A stretch of 64,000 nt of DNA from Melampsora larici-populina 98AG31. Lineage: Eukaryota > Basidiomycota > Pucciniomycetes > Pucciniales > Melampsoraceae. Positions 33,601-45,583 of the stretch are shown here, in pieces. Positions within the stretch are counted from its first letter, which is position 1. Each line of letters starts with the position of its first letter. The translations under genes were made by a program, and so were the position numbers. Under the pieces are notes generated by a model. That model saw only the letters and a program-made list of their open reading frames with translations, was not told the DNA's origin and did not search any database. The DNA lies in assembly GCF_000204055.1 (NCBI RefSeq), contig NW_006768765.1, positions 3,403,818-3,467,817 of the forward strand, written 5' to 3'.

Positions 33601-34448
33601 ATCCAACTCAAATGTACTCTTGATGATATCATACCAGATGTACAGGAAGATTTGACTGCTGCAAGATGGCATACACTTATTGGACAATCAATGGCGTGTT
33701 TAAAGGACGTCTTGATTCGTATGCCAGCAAGATTTGGACTTAACCTTGAGATCGAAAGTGGAAAGATTGGTAACCGAGGTGGTATGATTGGAGCTACAAT
33801 AGGTTATTGTAATGGTTTAGATCTCGATACACTTGTGGACGCTGTACTAAAGACGATTTATGAAGCTGCTGAAACGAATGATCGAACTGGTTCAACAAAG
33901 TTAAGGAGAAGATTAGTCCTTTCTTCATTGGATCCATCTGTATGTACAGCCTTGAATTGGAAACAACCTAATTGTGAGTATATTTTTTCGGACATGTTGA
34001 TCACACTAAGCTGACAAATTTTATGATGAAATCTCTTTGTTTAGATGCCGTCTTCTTTGCTTCATTTTGTGGAGTAGCTGGTTTGAGCTCTGATGGACAA
34101 TCATTATTAGCTACTAATAGAGAACTAGATGATCGAAGATGTTCAAGTATGATAGAAGCCACCAGATTTGCCAAAGCCAATAATTTACTAGGTGTTATGT
34201 TTGATGCTACTTTACTTGTCAGTCTTTTTTTTACATTCTTGATTTTATTTATTACAATGAAACTTATTGATGGGTTTTTCTTTTTGCTTTGATAGTTACG
34301 AGTTCCTTCGGTTGTTCAAGGAACTAAAGAACTTGGACTTTTACTTACTACTTTTGGACATGAAAGTGTGATGGGAGCTGATGGACATTTATCTGATGAA
34401 GGTGTTTTAAAATATACTATGAATGATAGTTTTGAAAGTGTGGGTTAA
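30634..34448 (+). CDS. PHO81: PHO81-type SPX-ankyrin-GDPD regulator of phosphate response
   Basis: Six exons (30634-30639, 30729-30803, 30906-31121, 31195-33973, 34045-34217, 34296-34448) give 1133 residues, close to yeast Pho81 (about 1180). In yeast and Neurospora (NUC-2) this protein inhibits the Pho85-Pho80 kinase in low phosphate. The SPX domain covers about residues 1-190: MKFGKQIQSQQIPTWSVAYL, DYKGLKK, then AAFFFKLERELEKINAFYLQ and VEINQTGFRKILKKWDKRSK. These include the Lys-rich inositol pyrophosphate pocket. Six or so ankyrin repeats lie at about 363-588 (DVYGRQPLHYAAMNGHAAAC, DGYTPLIYAVTKGHTECVRT). The C-terminal third resembles glycerophosphodiester phosphodiesterase, but the active-site motif is degenerate (VIVQVTRDGVPVVYPKATLS), as in Pho81. 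The first exon holds just two codons. Confidence 0.9.
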
Positions 34449-35689
34449 ACAACAGACATGCAAAACAAGAAAGGAAAGATACATATACACGTCACATATG
34501 GTTACTTATGTTGGTTTTTTGATGGATGTTTGAAAGTTTTGTGTAGAAAGTTAAGGTTCTTAGAATAAAAAAACTGTTGGAGGAAAAAAACACAATCATG
34601 TACTAGATTGGTTCCTTTAATTTGTTTCTATGGGGTTATCTTTTTTATGGGTTTCACAACAACAACAACCACAAAAAACAATCATTTTTTGGCTTCTTTA
34701 CACATTTTTTTTTTGGTTTCTTACATTTTGTGGATTCGGTTTTCTTTTTTTTCATTTGTTTTGTAGTATTATTTAAGCTATTTTTATTTTGTGATAAATT
34801 TGTAGATTTTGTTTAAATTTGAGTGTTTCTAAATTCTAGAAAAAAAAACAAAAAGATTAAATAGATTGGGTCTTGAAAGTCAAGAGTGATGAAGACAGTT
34901 GATGAAAAAGATTGTAATAAATCTAAAATATGATTTGCATACAATTGTTTCCTGCTGACTGGTGTCTGCAGTGAGTTGCACGGAGGACATCAGCTACTTA
35001 TATAGCCGTCAAGGAAAAGCAGTGGCCAGGACTGTTATTTACCTTTGACTCCTTGATAAGATACAGATTATGTTTACATTGTCCTGGTGTTTGGAGTTGT
35101 GCAGTAAAGGAGAGTGCGAAAATGACTTGCCATACAATTTTTCTGTCCAATACTCGGGATCAAGCAAGATCATTCTAAGAGTCCAGGATCAAAGTCTCTT
35201 CCTCCTTGGCAACTTTCTTGGCTAAGGAAACTGACACTGACCATTGCTAATTGAATGATTCATTGTAAGCTGCCACAACCTGGAGACCTAAACTTACCAA
35301 GTTATCACCAACAGAATCTTGTGACAGATAGGCGTCCTCAAGTCAAAGAAAATCGAGCAGGGTCCAAGTTGTACTCACGCGGAATCCCCCCCGGAATCCG
35401 GATATATGAGCGAGTTGCGCATAAACATCATAAACTACATGCACCGCTGAGCCACTGCTTAACTTGAAACAAGGGGCGCTAAATAAATGAACAATTCGGA
35501 AGGGTCAAGCTTCAATTCAAACGCACTCTTCTTTGGTGGACTTGAGGACCCTTATCCCTATTGAGTACCACGCCACCAAGAATCTGCAAGCACCGCCAGG
35601 TGAACAGAAAGATCTTAAATAGACCGCTTCTACCGTCACCGCTGGATTCCCATCACCTACCAATTCTTTTTTCCTTAACATACCCAAAG
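34449..35689. other. Intergenic, nothing recognised
   Basis: About 1.2 kb. Very T-rich just after PHO81 (34620-34860), then mixed sequence. No supported gene. Confidence 0.5.
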
Positions 35690-36477
35690 ATGTCCTCAAA
35701 AGGTTTTATCAAGGTTTTTGTCTTGTGTATGATTCTCTCATTACCTGCTTTGATAACAGCGCGCAATAAGCCTGGTATCGCGGCGGTATGTAACTACGGA
35801 TTTGCTTCGCGCGATTCGGGCGAGACCTCAGGTGAGTGATTTTCATTGCATTCTAGTTTCTTGCATAAATTTCAGATCTAAGTGTTTCTGTTTCTGCTTT
35901 GACACAGTTTGTCAGCAGGTAGACGGTGGCTCCTCAAGTGGAAAGTTTTTTGGATTTTTTTGTCAACCTAACAGTTGCGGTGGAGATGGTAAAGTTGCAC
36001 CACTAGCTCTAGTATTTATACAAACACGCATGATGATTTACACCTAATTGTTCTGTGATCATTACATCGGTAGGTGATATTGTGATTAATATGACTGGTT
36101 GTCAACTCCAAAGCGAAGTTTCGAAGAACCTACCTGGTACTCTTCAACAGTGCAAAGCGTATGGTCCAGCCCCTCGCAAGATTAATAATAGGAATGCCTA
36201 TTGTAAGTACACCTTTTCTTTCTCTCTCTATTGCTCATCCCTTGATCACATCTTTTTCTCAACCAAATCCATGACATCTTCTTTTCACGTATATGTTCAG
36301 CTTGCACGAGTATTAAGAATGATATGTATTACTGTCCCCGTGACGTGGGTGTTTCGCCCTACGTATGTAAGTAAAATCTTTCTTTCTTATCATCGCCGAA
36401 GTTCAGATATGATTTCTAATCACTTGTCTTTATTGTTCATTCTTTTGATAGCTTGTACGGATTGTCAGCCAATTTAG
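35690..36477 (+). CDS. Small secreted cysteine-rich protein (10 Cys in the mature chain)
   Basis: Five exons (35690-35831, 35908-35988, 36074-36202, 36301-36366, 36452-36477) splice in frame to 147 residues. The signal peptide is MSSKGFIKVFVLCMILSLPA plus LITA. The mature chain has ten cysteines (AVCNYG, VCQQV, FFCQP, NSCGG, TGCQL, QQCKA, SCTS, YYCPR, SCTD, DCQP), suggesting five disulphides. All four introns are in phase 1, and exons 4 and 5 begin with almost the same sequence (CTTGCACG and CTTGTACG, each giving Ser-Cys-Thr), suggesting exon duplication. No named domain is recognised. Secretion, size and Cys content match rust effector candidates, but function is unknown. Confidence 0.82.
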
Positions 36478-37717
36478 TAAGCCTGATTGTATCAGTCCCG
36501 GTCACAAAAGACTACAAAGAATTTGGGAAATACTATATACATTAAAGAATTTGTAAATATTGAGATCCGATCGACACAAACATGCACGTCATTCTATATG
36601 TTTGTAGCTGATTCAATCCAATCATCATACATACATGTATATGGAGAAGTATCTCTTGTTTACCTGTCTTTGGTTCCTTACCTATAAAGTGTTGAGTGCA
36701 ATCAACTTTACTACAGAGTTAGTGTATACTACCAGCCTTATTTTCAGTGACACATCTTTGGGTTGGTTGCCTTGCTCTTTCGATCTAGGATCAGGCGGAT
36801 TTCTAGTACCGAAATTTTACCATCTAGCAGATTTTGACCCTGTTTGATCACTTTACTTGGATATTGTTTGATTTGTGACAAAACACTGACCTGCATTTGG
36901 CTTTGACTATCATTACATCACACTTGTAATCAAAGAGTGGATAAAACAATTGTTCAGTCAATGTCTAGTGTCCATTTGTTGCTGGTTTACCCTTATGATC
37001 AAAGCATCATCAACACATATTTGCTTATTGACTTGCAGTCAACTTAACTGAGTCCCACTACTTCTTGAGCAAGCCTTGATGAGCAGGGGAACTTGTTCAT
37101 TTTTGTGGTGCAGTCTCAGAGCTTGCAAGATTGAAGGAACCAGAATCTTTTCTTTGGGGAAGTAACCACTTATATCACTTACAGACTCTGTATACGTTTA
37201 CTAGATTGGCTACTCATATCATAAGCTGTTATACAATCATCTTGCAAAACAAAAGAGAGTTATTCCATCACACAGTGCTATAAGGACGTGAAATTATGAA
37301 CCAGCTTACTTTTGTCTTGCAGCTTGCCTGGCTATTCTGCATGAGACTAACTTATTGCAAATGAATTTTCTCCACTACATATTTGAGACAGTTGATATGC
37401 AAACTTCATTGGATTTACTGATGAATTGTATTTACATTTAAAAACATTCTAACGTCAGTTTGAAAAAGAGACGAATTTTTACATACGTATGTACAAGAAT
37501 ACGAGATTACATTAAATAATAATCTTTTACAACCTTCAAAAAAGATATAATGATTTATGAGAAATTTTAAAAATGGTAAGCACGATAACCTAAGCATTTG
37601 ATTGAAGTGTTTGTTAACATTTGATTGTTTTTTTTCGTTTCGATAAATTAATGACTAAAAAAAGAAAATATGATTAATCCATTTCTTCAGATCAAATGTA
37701 AAACCTTTTTCTTTGTT
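36478..37717. other. Intergenic, nothing recognised
   Basis: About 1.2 kb between convergent 3' ends of the secreted-protein gene and the small membrane protein. Several short + frames without recognisable products. Confidence 0.5.
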
Positions 37718-38352
37718 TTAATTTGATTTATCTGATTTAGTATTAATGATTCCAGTTAAGAATCCAGTAGCAATACCAAAACTTGCACCACCTGGAATTA
37801 AACTTAAAACTTTTAAAATTCCACGATGAGCAAAAAAAGTTGAAATGATTAAAGAACCCAAGCTACCACCGATAATTGAAAAATCCTTTTTTCACAAAAA
37901 AAAAAAAACAAGAACCAATCCAAAATCAATATTAATGAAATCATCAATACTGAGAAAAAAAAAACTTGGACATACATTTAACCTAACTCTTTCATGAGTT
38001 TGTTCTACACGTGGAATCGGTCTTAATGTTGCATTTGCAATTCCAAGACTACCACCAATTCCAAAAGTCAAAACTCCATTTAATCTAAAATATCCTGTGA
38101 TTGAATTCTTTCTTAATAATAATACAAAGGGTGAAACGATTGATAAAAGTTGTAAACCTACAATGAAGCGGAAAAAATAAATCAGTAAAACATTCTTTTC
38201 GTTAATGACTTTGTATTCGTTTTTGTTTAAATTACATATTTGATTGGTTTAGAGAAAAACTTACCAGGTAAAACTGAGTATAGTGTGATTTGATTTGATT
38301 TGGTGGTTGGTGATTTGATGGTTTTTGAAGTTTCTTTTTCTGAATCCATCAT
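37718..38352 (-). CDS. Small Gly-rich membrane protein, unknown
   Basis: Three exons (38352-38265, 38157-37988, 37885-37718) give 141 residues. A hydrophilic N-terminus of about 28 residues (SEKETSKTIKSPTTKSNQ) is followed by hydrophobic segments with Gly-zipper character: LQLLSIVSPFVLLL, GVLTFGIGGSLGIANATLRP, IIGGSLGSLIISTFFA and GGASFGIATGFLTGII. Two to four membrane helices are plausible. No signal peptide is seen, so an organelle membrane is more likely than secretion. The second donor is ambiguous (GTTAGG or GTTAAA a few bases further); only the first keeps the frame into exon 3. No family recognised. Confidence 0.65.
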
Positions 38353-38912
38353 TCGCTTTGAGTAGACAGAACGAAACGCGTCAATCTAAAGTTTGTATTC
38401 TTGAGAAAACAAGATTTGGGAATTCTTGTAGATCTTTAAATATCAAAACCTTTCGAAACAAAACCTCCAAATTTTGAGTGCGGGGTCCGATTTGAAGTTT
38501 AATATTTTGCTTCACACATTCAAAAGAACTCACATCAAAATGATGTTGATCAAGACATCAGACTTGAAGATCTGAGCTCCATTGGGCTAATCTTTGGAAC
38601 TCAAAAATTATAATCTTCAGCCCAAAACTCCGTTTTTCTTGATCAAAATGAAGTTTTTGGCTTCTACACAAACTTGATTGTATTTCATAATCTCTACAAC
38701 AACTTCAGAATTAGTGATTTCATTCTTATCATGATCAACCAGATGCAAAAGAAAAGATCAAAAATAAATTATTTACATTCTATTAAATAATAGGTTTACA
38801 AGTATAAAAAGAAAACATTTTAAAAATAAAGAAAACAGATAAACTAAAACAAATTACAAAACTTTCACTTGGAATTGAATTTTCATCAATCAACTCAAAC
38901 AAGATAAACACT
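38353..38912. other. Intergenic, nothing recognised
   Basis: About 560 bases upstream of the small membrane protein gene and downstream of the Sac gene, both on the minus strand. No motif assigned. Confidence 0.5.
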
Positions 38913-41900
38913 TTACCAAATCAAATGTCTAACACCTCTAGTAACCCGTGCCAATAAACTTGTCATCTTTTCAACTTCTTCTAAACTTAAAATACATTCT
39001 ACGAAAATCTTATCTTGAAACCTTTCTACATCAATCGATTCAATCATCTTCAAAATCTCTAAACTGATCTCTTCACAACTCTTTTCATTTTGATGATCAC
39101 TACTACTCGATCTAATCACTTTAAAGGAAATTATTCTTTCTACTATTGTTTCTTTCAACTCGTTTGTTCTTTGGTTTCCCAATTCCGTCGCTTTCTGGCT
39201 TCGCCCCATCATATCGTAATGGATCACAAATCCATAATTTTCTTTTTCATCTTTTTCACTTTCTTCTAAACATGAAGTAATATAAACACCTGTACATAAA
39301 TGTAAAATCATCATAAAATGACCAAACATCTATCAGTTGGCTTTGTTTTACATGAAACTTTGAGATTTGATCGTTTACCTCTTTGAATCTTGATGATATC
39401 ATCCAATCCGATCCTCGTAAACTCTTCTACCTATGAGTATACCCACATCAAACGATAAACCCCATCAACATGCGTTCAGGATAAATTTAGCGAGATCTTA
39501 TGGATGACTTTACCTACTTTTTGTAATCCATAATCGTAATTGACCACATAAATAGCTTTATTACTCAACAATACAACTCGCTCAATAAGTCCTTCACTAC
39601 ATTGTTTTGTATTAGGTTGTAAAGGTGTTAATAAACTCCAACCAGATATTTTAGATTCTCCTTCAGGTAAAACATATTGAGATGCTGTATCAACTGTTTC
39701 ACAAAAAAAAGCAACATCACATCAAAAACACATCATTCAAGTAAGATCTAGGGGAGGAAAAAAACTTACTAGCAATCGATCTAACTTTTGAAAGTCGAAG
39801 TAATTGACCTGGATCAGTGACATTCAAACTATCTTGAAATTGTGAAAAAGTGGCATGGTTAACCCCAAGCGCACTAAAGAACCAAGAAAAATCAATCAAA
39901 TCCAACTCATCATGTCTTTATGAGATCTTTCAAGGCTTACTAATCAAGCACAGTCTGTTTAAAGAAATCCGTCATAGAATTCAGCCACATCCTTGCCACC
40001 GAATTAGTAGCATCATTGACGATCCCTCTCCAATCCCTCTTACCGGTCCTACGTCCCACCAAAAAGAAAACCACCAAGATTCAACTTTAAAGAAAGAGGC
40101 CCACAAGAACTTCAATCAATCAACACAAACCTAACAAAATCACCTTTAAGAGCTGATGTACCAGCATACTGTTTACTAATCTGATCACCATTATTGGCCC
40201 ACATCTCATTAAACGAAACATCCATTCCACCATCTGAATTTGGTGAATTTGAAGGATGATCAGGTAAACCAAGATGAATGAGAAATTGGTTTAAGATTTC
40301 TTTTGAAAACCTAGCTTGAACTACATTTGTTCGATCTAAACAATCAATACAAGATGTTCTAATCACACCAGTTTGAAGTTTACCATCTGATGAGAAATAA
40401 CTGTCAAAAGAAAACCATTGAAAATCAATCTAGCTTAGAAGAAAGCCAAAAAGGATGAGATAAGTTTTTAAAAAAATAAAGAACTTACCCATGTTTGAGT
40501 AATTCATCTAATGATTCATCCATCAAATTAGATATCTTTTCATAATGCATTCCTTTACATTCTTTATGAAAATCCCATCCAAGATATTTAATGTTGGATC
40601 TCAAATCGGTTGTGGAGGGTTGTTGATTAAGAACTTCAACTTGATGTTCATATTCATTAACCAATTTACCTTCGTTTCCCGTTTTTTCTGCTAAACAAAC
40701 TATCAATATATCACCATATCGATGAGTTTGTGTAATAAAATGTTTTCGAAGTGCATCTATAACAAAAGCCCAGGACCAGCACCAGAAAGGTTAAGTCATC
40801 AATCGAAAATCAAGATTATCAAAACAAATGAAAAACGTTTGAAGAAGATCGATTTACCCAAGTTTTCAATTTGAGTTCCTTCAAGTACAGGTGGAGGTTT
40901 AAGTGCCCAAGGAGTTTGATTCCAAAATAATGGAATACTACCTCTGATCTGTACAAAACTCCAAAGTTGATCTTGATGAGGATCCTTAAAAAGATGAGAT
41001 CCCATCAAGCATTCCGTTTCCACAAAATTAGCCGTCGAACCATTCAAATCGATCCCACGACGTTGATAACGTAATCCGTGTCGTTCGATCGATCTTCTGG
41101 AAATGATGCCAAATTCGATCGGATGTAAATCGTTGACTTCAACTTGAGAATCTGTGGCTTTTGAAGTTGAGGATCGGATTGGAATCGGGAAATAAATGGT
41201 AGTCGATTCTACATAACCTTGTATGATCACATATATAAGTGAGTTTAACTGTTTTAAAAGTTTGAATTTGATAAACGTTTTTGGAAGAAATACGCACATT
41301 AGTCCTAGATTTTGATGGTATATTTAGGAAATTCGACTAACACCAGCTTGAATAAATGGTTCAATCATATGATGATTCCACCAAAATCTTCGATCGGCTT
41401 GTTGATAGAGATATTGAGCAGCTTGCGGATCTTGCGCTAATTCCTGATCCTGTATTGTCACCATAACACATGTTCATCAGCCAAACATTCTTTCAAGCGA
41501 GTTGATTGATTTTTGCAACGCACCGTCTGTTTTGAATCTCCTGCTATACCGGAAGATGATGATATAGCCACATCAGAGCTTACACTCTCTCTTTGAGAAG
41601 ATTTCGATTGTGCTTGTAATCGATGAGTGAGATCCCAATCTAAGGCGTAATACATCCCACCATGAGATAACTCAGCACATAACTCTTTCATAATCTTAAG
41701 ATCAAGTGTTAGACGAGCAGCTGAGTCATGAGTCTTGCTTTCAACTTTGGAGTCTTCTTGAGATGGGCTTGTAACGGTTATAGGAGTGTTCGGCACAGGA
41801 TCCGAACTTAGTAAAGGAGTGACTGGAATTGAAGCTGATGGTTTATCATGTTCTGGAACGGTTAAAAGGTCCTCTTTTGATACCTGAACTGACACAGAAC

Positions 41901-42672
41901 GACTTGCACGATTAGGTTTAGGTTTCCAAAAAAGTCGTCCTAAGCTAATCTTACGAGCTGAGGCTGTAGAAGGAATAATATGATCTTTAGATAAACTGTC
42001 GATGAGTACGGGTGGTGGATCTTCATCAGCTTCTGGAGGACTAGGACTTGAAGTTTCAGGATCTGAACTTTCATCACTTTCACTCGGAAGATCCACTAAA
42101 AGGTTTTGATTGATCGTGTTGGATGGAGATGTGAAATCGACTGGAGATTTCCGCTTAAGATAATCTTTTAAGATTAACGTGGCTTTCCTATGATTTAATG
42201 GTAAGGCTATTACATGTTTTATGTTATAGATTTTTTTATTTTGAAAAGCTTTGAATGAACCTGAAATTGATTGAGATGAGATCAAAATCAAATATGAATC
42301 TGTTAAAATCAAACAGAATAAGTTGAGATCATGAGGATCAGATCAAATAATACGGGTTATCTCAATCTAAAAGATCTTTTGAAGAAAACATGACTCACCA
42401 TGAAACAATTTAAGAATTCCAACTAATCCATCAAATTCAGCTTTGATTAACGAAGAATCAGATGATAAAGAGCTTGAGGGTTCATTCCATTTCTCGATGA
42501 CTTCTAATGCCGATTGAGGATGATACTCGAAACTAGCTACCTTGGCGGGTTCGGTTTCTTTCAGTCGACCAGGTTTGATAATTATATTTTGGGATGTAAG
42601 ATATATTGAGATATGACGAGGTAAGATTGACAAGGTTTCGGTTTGATTTGATGATGTGGGAAGTGATGCCAT
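38913..42672 (-). CDS. Sac-domain phosphoinositide phosphatase, INPP5F/Sac2-like
   Basis: Eleven exons (42672-42399, 42299-41524, 41449-41344, 41217-40858, 40756-40489, 40400-40131, 40048-39941, 39873-39770, 39693-39518, 39430-39379, 39289-38913) splice in frame to 956 residues. It should remove phosphate from membrane phosphoinositides. The Sac signature is intact: RTSCIDCLDRTNVVQ, a C-X5-R loop with C612 and R618. Other Sac landmarks are DRRFWWNHHMIEPFI, RRGIDLNGSTANFVETEC, SFVQIRGSIPLFW, YLGWDFHKECKGMHYEK and TGKRDWRGIVND. A Ser/Pro-rich low-complexity insert (about 150-270) interrupts the N-terminal half. After the catalytic domain comes a region with KAIYVVNYDYGLQKVEEFTR and LDDIIKIQRGVYI, as in the hSac2 domain of INPP5F-type enzymes rather than plain Sac1, and there is no C-terminal membrane pair. 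Intron 2 (GTGCGT donor) removes an in-frame stop. Confidence 0.9.
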
Positions 42673-44306
42673 CGTTTGAATGGTTCAGGTTGATCGATTG
42701 TGTTTTGGAAATTGAATCTTCTGGAACATTGATTGAGAATGATCCTGAACAGCGAGGTGGCTCTGGGACCTGGGTGGTGATGTGTTCTGATGTTGTATCT
42801 GGTTGGTTCTTGACTTGGATTGAATTAGTTGTTGATCGACCCTTTCTGAATATGAATCTGTACTACCACTCGGTCTTCAGACTCTGACTGGCCGGGGCCC
42901 TGATCAAACACACCGAGCTGAAGCTTGCAACGGTCAACCCAATCATGATGGAGAATGAGACACAACACATTTGGCTTGTACTCAAAGACTTTGTTTTCAT
43001 ATACACTTTGGCCTCTACTTGATCAAGTCTTAGAAAGAATAGAAAAACATGCTACATCAAAAGAGAAGAGGCATTGTCTATTTCATTTGGATCTTACAAA
43101 TGCAAAGTGAAGAGATCAACCCACATAAATAAATTGTAAAGTGGTAGCTGATCATCAGCTCACAATGCAGTGTGACACAATTGAAGGCCAAAAGACTCCC
43201 ATGAAAAATGACTCACATTTTCCAAGTAAAAGATAATCTTTCAAGCCAGAAGATTCTTGACTTGAGAACCCAAGAAAACTTGATCTGTTTTGGAAAAATC
43301 TATTGTTTGATTTAGAAAGTAAAGAAAACTTCAAGAATCAAGATCACGAAATATATACTGCTTTGATGATTATATTGGACCTGTTTTAGGAGAAAATTAG
43401 AATTGAAAAAGAGATCAAAGAAGCTACTCAAGTTAGGTTCATGATCAAGCCAAAGTTTCAAGAGCGCAGAATTGACTTCAGTTGGTTTTTGGGGTTGATC
43501 ATATACCTTAATGAGGTAAGAAACATACATTAAATAAGAATCATCAACTAGGAAGACTTCAAATATTAAAACAACAGACAATTTCATAGAATGATTATAA
43601 AGCAGATGATTTGATCTAATTCTGAGGTAGATAAGATATCAAAAACTTGGGAACCCGTTCAATTTCGAAACAATTTTTTGAAATCTTTTGATAAAAGATG
43701 TTTTACCGGTCATGATCAGACAAGTCAATGAGTTTTTTGAGGCAGGTCAATGAGGTTTTCACAAGATGGTTAAGATCAGGGTTTTGATTTCAAAGAAATT
43801 TATTCAAAAAGAACATGAAATGAAAAAGGATAGAGAATTTCATTACAAGTGGATTTGATGTTCATGCATTGCAGAAAACCGACTGACTATCGCTCTTTTC
43901 CTGCAGATGTACTGGCCCATCATCCTTAGGTTTTAGTGAAAAAGTCTGAAGTGATGTCATTACAAGTCAGAAAGTGAATAGAAAAGCGATTTATGTATCT
44001 TGACGGTTTTAGATGGAACGAAAGTAAATCATGATGAATCTAGAAATCTTGAATTCTTTGAATGAATCCTTTAAAGATATCGAGCATATAAGAGGTAAAG
44101 ATTTCTTTATAACAAAGTCAGTCTCTTAATCATAGAAAGCCGAAGTTTCGATCGAATTTATTTAAGTTCAGATCAGATCAGATATAAAGAAAGCATATCC
44201 TAAAGAAATAGATCGATACAAAACCTCATCAAAGAAGACAAAAACAAATAATTATATATCTAGCCTGTATTTAACCCTTGTCATAGTTCGGGCTAACGAG
44301 TCGGAT

Positions 44307-44342
44307 GGAGTTGGAGTTGGAGTTGGAGCTAGAGCTGGAGTT
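44307..44342. repeat. GGAGTT hexanucleotide microsatellite
   Basis: Six consecutive hexamers: GGAGTT three times, GGAGCT, AGAGCT, GGAGTT. Confidence 0.9.
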
Positions 44343-44902
44343 ATCGGTTCGAGGGTCTAATCCTCATGAGTCATGACCAACCAAAAAGTTCGCACTAGTG
44401 GTAATGTATGTACCCCAGCCTTTTCTCCTCGATCCTTCGCATATCTCTAGGGCAAAAGCTCTTTCCCAAATCTCTTTTTTCTTTGGCAGGCAATGCACTC
44501 TTTAAATCTCACAAACTTGTTGTTCTGGAAATACGTACCATCTTCAAAGTTAATGCAAACTTTACAAAATAGAATCCTTGGCAGATTCGATTCATATCAT
44601 CATCATCTTTATAAAGTGCATCTAAAGCAAGTCTAAGATCCAGTATGCGATGATATATGTATGTGAATCAGATATCTTACCGTTGAAGTGATGTAGAAAT
44701 CTAATCTGATTTCATCGAATAAGAATAAGACTTCATTTCTTTGATGATCATGAAGATGATGCGTAGTTTCTAATGTACAAGTCTCATCTATAGTACACTT
44801 TATGTAATACTTGATCAAGACTGTTTTCAAGATTTGTATTTCTTTTAAGATCGCTTTGGTTAAAGTCGAATTCCGGGAAAAAAAAATCTAGCTTTGAATT
44901 CG

Positions 44903-44911
44903 TTATAAAAA
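44903..44911 (+). promoter_or_regulatory. TATA box of the small secreted-protein gene
   Basis: TTATAAAAA lies about 120 bases before the ATG at 45028, followed by a C/T/A-rich leader typical of highly expressed fungal genes. Position and sequence fit a TATA element; not tested. Confidence 0.5.
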
Positions 44912-45027
44912 CCTCACCTTTTCTTCTTCCTTGGGTCCCATCATCCACTCACTCACTCAGTCTATCAAACCTGATCATCTCTATTTAAAACCGCTTCATC
45001 CAGCCAACCACTTAATTTTCAAACAAA

Positions 45028-45583
45028 ATGCAATTCTTTAACCGATTTTCATTTCTTTCAACTTTACTTTCCATAACCGTCTTTTCCAAATTAACAAGTT
45101 CTACCATAACCTTTAAATGCGAGAATACCGAGACCCAAAAGAAATCATATCTAATAGGAATCTGTGCTTCTGGTTCTGCTGAATCTACTTATCCAAACAA
45201 GTACATAAGAGTACGAAATGGTATATTTCTTCATCTACTTCTTCTTTCCAAACTCCAAACAAGAAAAGAAAACAAAAGATCATTAATTTCATTTTTTTTT
45301 ATTTGCTTTAGCTATAAATGCTACTTATACTTCTACTCAAAATCAGTTTATTTGTAACCAAGATTACCCAACTTGGTGGGCTTATTGTTGTGCAACATCT
45401 CTAGTAAGTTTATACCCTTTTTTCATTTTTTTTTATTTCAATGATTTTAATCCAGAAATTAACTTTTCTGGGATCCTTTTTGTACTTTTTTTGATTTTTT
45501 TTTTTGAATTGAATTAGCCTACAGGTTCACAAACAGCCAAAGATTGTATACTTGCTCAACTTATTCAAAGCTCTGAGTCTTAA
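45028..45583 (+). CDS. Small secreted cysteine-containing protein
   Basis: Three exons (45028-45220, 45312-45403, 45518-45583) splice in frame to 116 residues. The signal peptide has the core FLSTLLSITVFSKLTSSTI. The mature chain carries six cysteines (FKCEN, GICAS, FICNQ, YCCAT, KDCIL), including one adjacent pair in WWAYCCATS. The ATG context (AACAAAATG) is good and a TATA box lies upstream. The 3' flank has a run of ten C near 45740. No known family is recognised; a rust-type secreted effector candidate by size and composition. Confidence 0.75.

Larger units (their letters stand above)
42673..45027. other. Long intergenic region
   Basis: About 2.35 kb upstream of both the Sac gene (minus) and a small secreted-protein gene (plus). 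It contains a hexanucleotide repeat and a TATA box listed separately. No gene is supported. Confidence 0.5.

Noticed and set aside
41462..41523. Frame continuing past the second exon of the Sac gene to a stop, suggesting a broken gene
   Set aside because: A GTGCGT donor at 41523 and an acceptor at 41450 remove the stop and restore frame, so the gene is intact.
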